DNA of 8,605 bases, from contig CANIBQ010000144.1 in assembly GCA_947465645.1 (NCBI GenBank), positions 1 through 8,605 of the forward strand, in the 5' to 3' direction. The notes below the pieces were generated by a model, which searched no databases, was not told the DNA's origin, and worked only from the letters and a program-made list of their open reading frames with translations. This document shows, piece by piece, positions 7,878 to 8,605 of this stretch (position 1 is the stretch's first letter; each line of letters starts with the position of its first letter). This DNA comes from Acidobacteriota bacterium (GTDB taxonomy: Bacteria > Acidobacteriota > Vicinamibacteria > Vicinamibacterales > UBA2999). The translations under genes and the position numbers were made by a program.

Positions 7878-7883
7878 CTCTCC
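7878..7883 (-). promoter_or_regulatory. Ribosome binding site of the propeller/metallo-hydrolase gene
   Basis: GGAGAG on the minus strand lies 7 nt before the ATG at 7870. It fixes that start over the in-frame ATG 12 codons upstream, which would bury the signal peptide. Confidence 0.65.
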
Positions 7884-7943
7884 AAGGGATACCGGGATAA
7901 GGGCACGATCTGCGGTAAGGCCTCGCGCGTGAATTAGCTGGCT

Positions 7944-7977
7944 ACGTGTACGCGTACCGTGATCTAACACGTGTACG
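7944..7977. repeat. Paired ACGTGTACG motifs, candidate operator
   Basis: ACGTGTACG occurs at 7944-7952 and again at 7969-7977, 25 bp apart start to start. The first overlaps the perfect palindrome GTACGCGTAC (7948-7957); the second overlaps the perfect palindrome ACACGTGT (7967-7974). The pair lies 74-107 bp upstream of the first gene of the operon. Symmetry and spacing suggest a dimeric regulator binding twice, but no regulator gene is visible, so the function is inferred. Confidence 0.35.
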
Positions 7978-8017
7978 GTTCAGCCCGACCTCGACCTCGA
8001 AGCCACTCTCGTCGCGA

Positions 8018-8042
8018 AGTATAATCGGTATGCCTCGGTCAA
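8018..8042 (-). promoter_or_regulatory. Weak candidate promoter for the operon
   Basis: On the minus strand TATACT (8023-8018) is a good -10 box. TTGACC (8042-8037) resembles a -35 box, but the spacer is only 13 bp; a TTTACG-like box further out would give 19 bp. The plus strand of the same spot reads TATAAT (8020-8025), with no fair -35. Either strand could be meant, or neither. Confidence 0.2.
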
Positions 8043-8185
8043 CGTAAATGCCGTCAGACCTTAGGCGCCTTCGGGCTGCCGTACTTCGATCGTACAATAA
8101 GCAGTTCATGACACGCATGCTCTTCGAAGGGCTACGTGTTGGCTAACGATCCGCTCAAGTTGGGCGAGGCTCGTATGGCTGCGCG

Positions 8186-8230
8186 CGCCGCTCGGAAAGT
8201 AGGCCAGTACGCCGCTCGGAAAGTAGGCCA
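8186..8230 (-). repeat. Two tandem IS21-type terminal repeats
   Basis: Identical 21-bp copies at 8186-8206 and 8210-8230 are separated by 3 bp (24-bp period). Each contains ctcggaaagtaggcca on the plus strand, which reads TGGCCTACTTTCCGAG on the minus strand. The TGGCnxACTTTncgAnCGGCG look and tandem layout match the multiple transposase-binding repeats of IS21-family ends. Confidence 0.75.
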
Positions 8231-8313
8231 CCTGAGGGCGGTTCATTCTACGTGGTTCTGACCTGACGACAGTACCTCTGACCCCTCCTTGAGGATCTTC
8301 CCAGGCAGCGTGA

Positions 8314-8329
8314 GCCGGCCTGGGCCGGC
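8314..8329 (-). terminator. GC-rich hairpin downstream of istB
   Basis: gccggc (8314-8319) and gccggc (8324-8329) form a perfect 6-bp stem with a 4-base loop, about 63 bp after the istB stop. No T-run follows on the minus strand, so this is at best a weak or factor-aided terminator. It may instead be an mRNA-stabilising or transposase-related structure. Confidence 0.25.
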
Positions 8330-8391
8330 GAGCGCCCACCGTGTACCGCGAGGATGGACGTGGCGAGGTGACCACCGCCGGCTCGACGGGA

Positions 8392-8605
8392 TCACGACGG
8401 CTCCTCGCGCGTGCGGCGCTTGCGCATGCGATAGCTCTTGCCTTTCGTGGTGAGCACGGTCGCATGGTGCGCCAAGCGATCGAGCAGGGCGGTCGTCAGC
8501 TTCTCGTCGCCGGCAAAGACGGTGACCCATTCGGCGAAGGCGAGATTCGTGGTGACGACGGTGGCGCGGCGCTCGTAGCGGTCGGTGAGCAGATTGAAGA
8601 GCAGC
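8392..8605 (-). CDS. istB: IstB-type helper ATPase of IS21, C-terminal 70 residues
   Basis: Reading the minus strand from 8604 gives LLFNLLTDRYERRATVVTTN, then LAFAEWVTVFAGDEKLTTAL, then LDRLAHHATVLTTKGKSYRM, and ends RKRRTREEPS with stop TGA (8394-8392). This is the well-known IstB tail: the (L/F)LxxRYERR segment with TTN (sensor region of the AAA+ ATPase), the W..VF.D.....A.LDR..HH block, and a GxSYR ending. IstB is the DnaA/DnaC-like ATPase that helps the IstA transposase choose and capture target DNA. Only the C-terminal quarter or so is inside the window; the Walker A and B motifs would lie beyond 8605. The visible part is intact, so nothing here shows the element to be dead. Confidence 0.93.
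   Translation of the reverse strand, partial: LLFNLLTDRYERRATVVTTNLAFAEWVTVFAGDEKLTTALLDRLAHHATVLTTKGKSYRMRKRRTREEPS

Larger units (their letters stand above)
7871..8179. other. Intergenic stretch between the operon and the IS element
   Basis: About 310 bp without a convincing gene. It holds the ribosome site of the first operon gene, the paired ACGTGTACG motifs, the weak promoter-like boxes, and a further partial copy of the motif context (gctacgtgt at 7941-7949 and again at 8131-8139). A 32-codon plus-strand open frame (8048-8146) has no ribosome site. A short minus-strand frame (about 8179-8106) enters from the IS end and could be a remnant of an interrupted gene. I see no tRNA or terminator here. 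Confidence 0.5.
8180..8605 (-). mobile_element. IS21-family insertion sequence, right-hand end (continues past window)
   Basis: The region carries the C-terminus of IstB, a non-coding tail, and two tandem copies of a 21-bp terminal repeat, the arrangement found at the istB-proximal end of IS21-family elements. The proposed outer boundary is 8180, where the plus strand reads TGCGCGCGCCGC, since family members begin with TG and end with CA. This boundary is tentative because the other end and the target-site duplication lie outside the window. Confidence 0.75.

Noticed and set aside
8054..8090. GC-rich stretch with a TTCG loop considered as a hairpin or tRNA piece
   Set aside because: Only a 3-bp stem forms around the loop; no tRNA arms and no T-run.
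8048..8146. 32-codon plus-strand frame (MPSDLRRLRAAVLRSYNKQF and on) behind a TATAAT box at 8020
   Set aside because: No ribosome binding site, no fair -35 box, no recognisable family and a stop codon just upstream; too little to call a gene.
8186..8230. Two 21-bp repeats 24 bp apart considered as a CRISPR fragment
   Set aside because: There are only two copies with a 3-bp gap, so no spacer exists; position beside istB explains them as IS ends.
8106..8465. Minus-strand 119-codon frame over the IS tail
   Set aside because: It overlaps the real istB end in another frame and translates the terminal repeats (YFPSG twice); only its last 24 codons outside the IS might be a gene remnant.

Overview
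This GC-rich window holds a run of genes that all read on the minus strand, with the right-hand end of an IS21-family insertion sequence upstream of them. Several traits suggest an uncultured soil- or sediment-type Acidobacteriota (Vicinamibacteria- or Solibacter-like). These are the TonB-dependent receptor with an N-terminal carboxypeptidase-regulatory-like domain and no obvious separate uptake genes, a Tat-exported MmgE/PrpD protein, an NHL-propeller/metallo-beta-lactamase protein, and a secreted protein with a PDLQGVWQ motif. The taxonomic call is inference from protein style, not from a marker gene.

Layout in the direction of transcription (right to left). From 8605 to about 8180: the C-terminal end of IstB, a non-coding tail, and two 21-bp terminal repeats of an IS21-type element. 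From 8179 to 7871: about 310 bp without a convincing gene, holding repeated ACGTGTACG motifs and weak promoter-like boxes. 7870-5789: a secreted fusion of an NHL-type beta-propeller and a metallo-beta-lactamase-fold domain. 5766-4723: a TRAP-type solute-binding protein whose Tat leader is interrupted by an in-frame TGA. 4720-3260: a Tat-exported MmgE/PrpD-family protein. 3259-3176: a short AT-rich regulatory gap. 3175-317: a TonB-dependent receptor. 317-1: the first 105 codons of a secreted protein that continues past the window edge.

The first three genes are packed with gaps of 22 and 2 bp and probably form one operon. The receptor and the last gene overlap by one base (TGATG) and form a second, probably separately promoted, unit. 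Nearly every product carries an export signal, so the locus looks like an envelope-located module for capture and processing of a small organic, probably carboxylated, compound: outer-membrane uptake, periplasmic binding, a dehydratase/decarboxylase-fold enzyme and a hydrolase. The substrate cannot be read from sequence, and no TRAP membrane subunits are present in the window.

Most notable observations: the TGA codon sits where the second arginine of a perfect SRRRFLK Tat motif would be (CGA to TGA); the metallo-beta-lactamase domain has Gln at its first metal-ligand position (QGHLDH); and an MmgE/PrpD enzyme carries a Tat signal. I saw no CRISPR array, tRNA, rRNA or defence system, and nothing that I would call a wholly new system.
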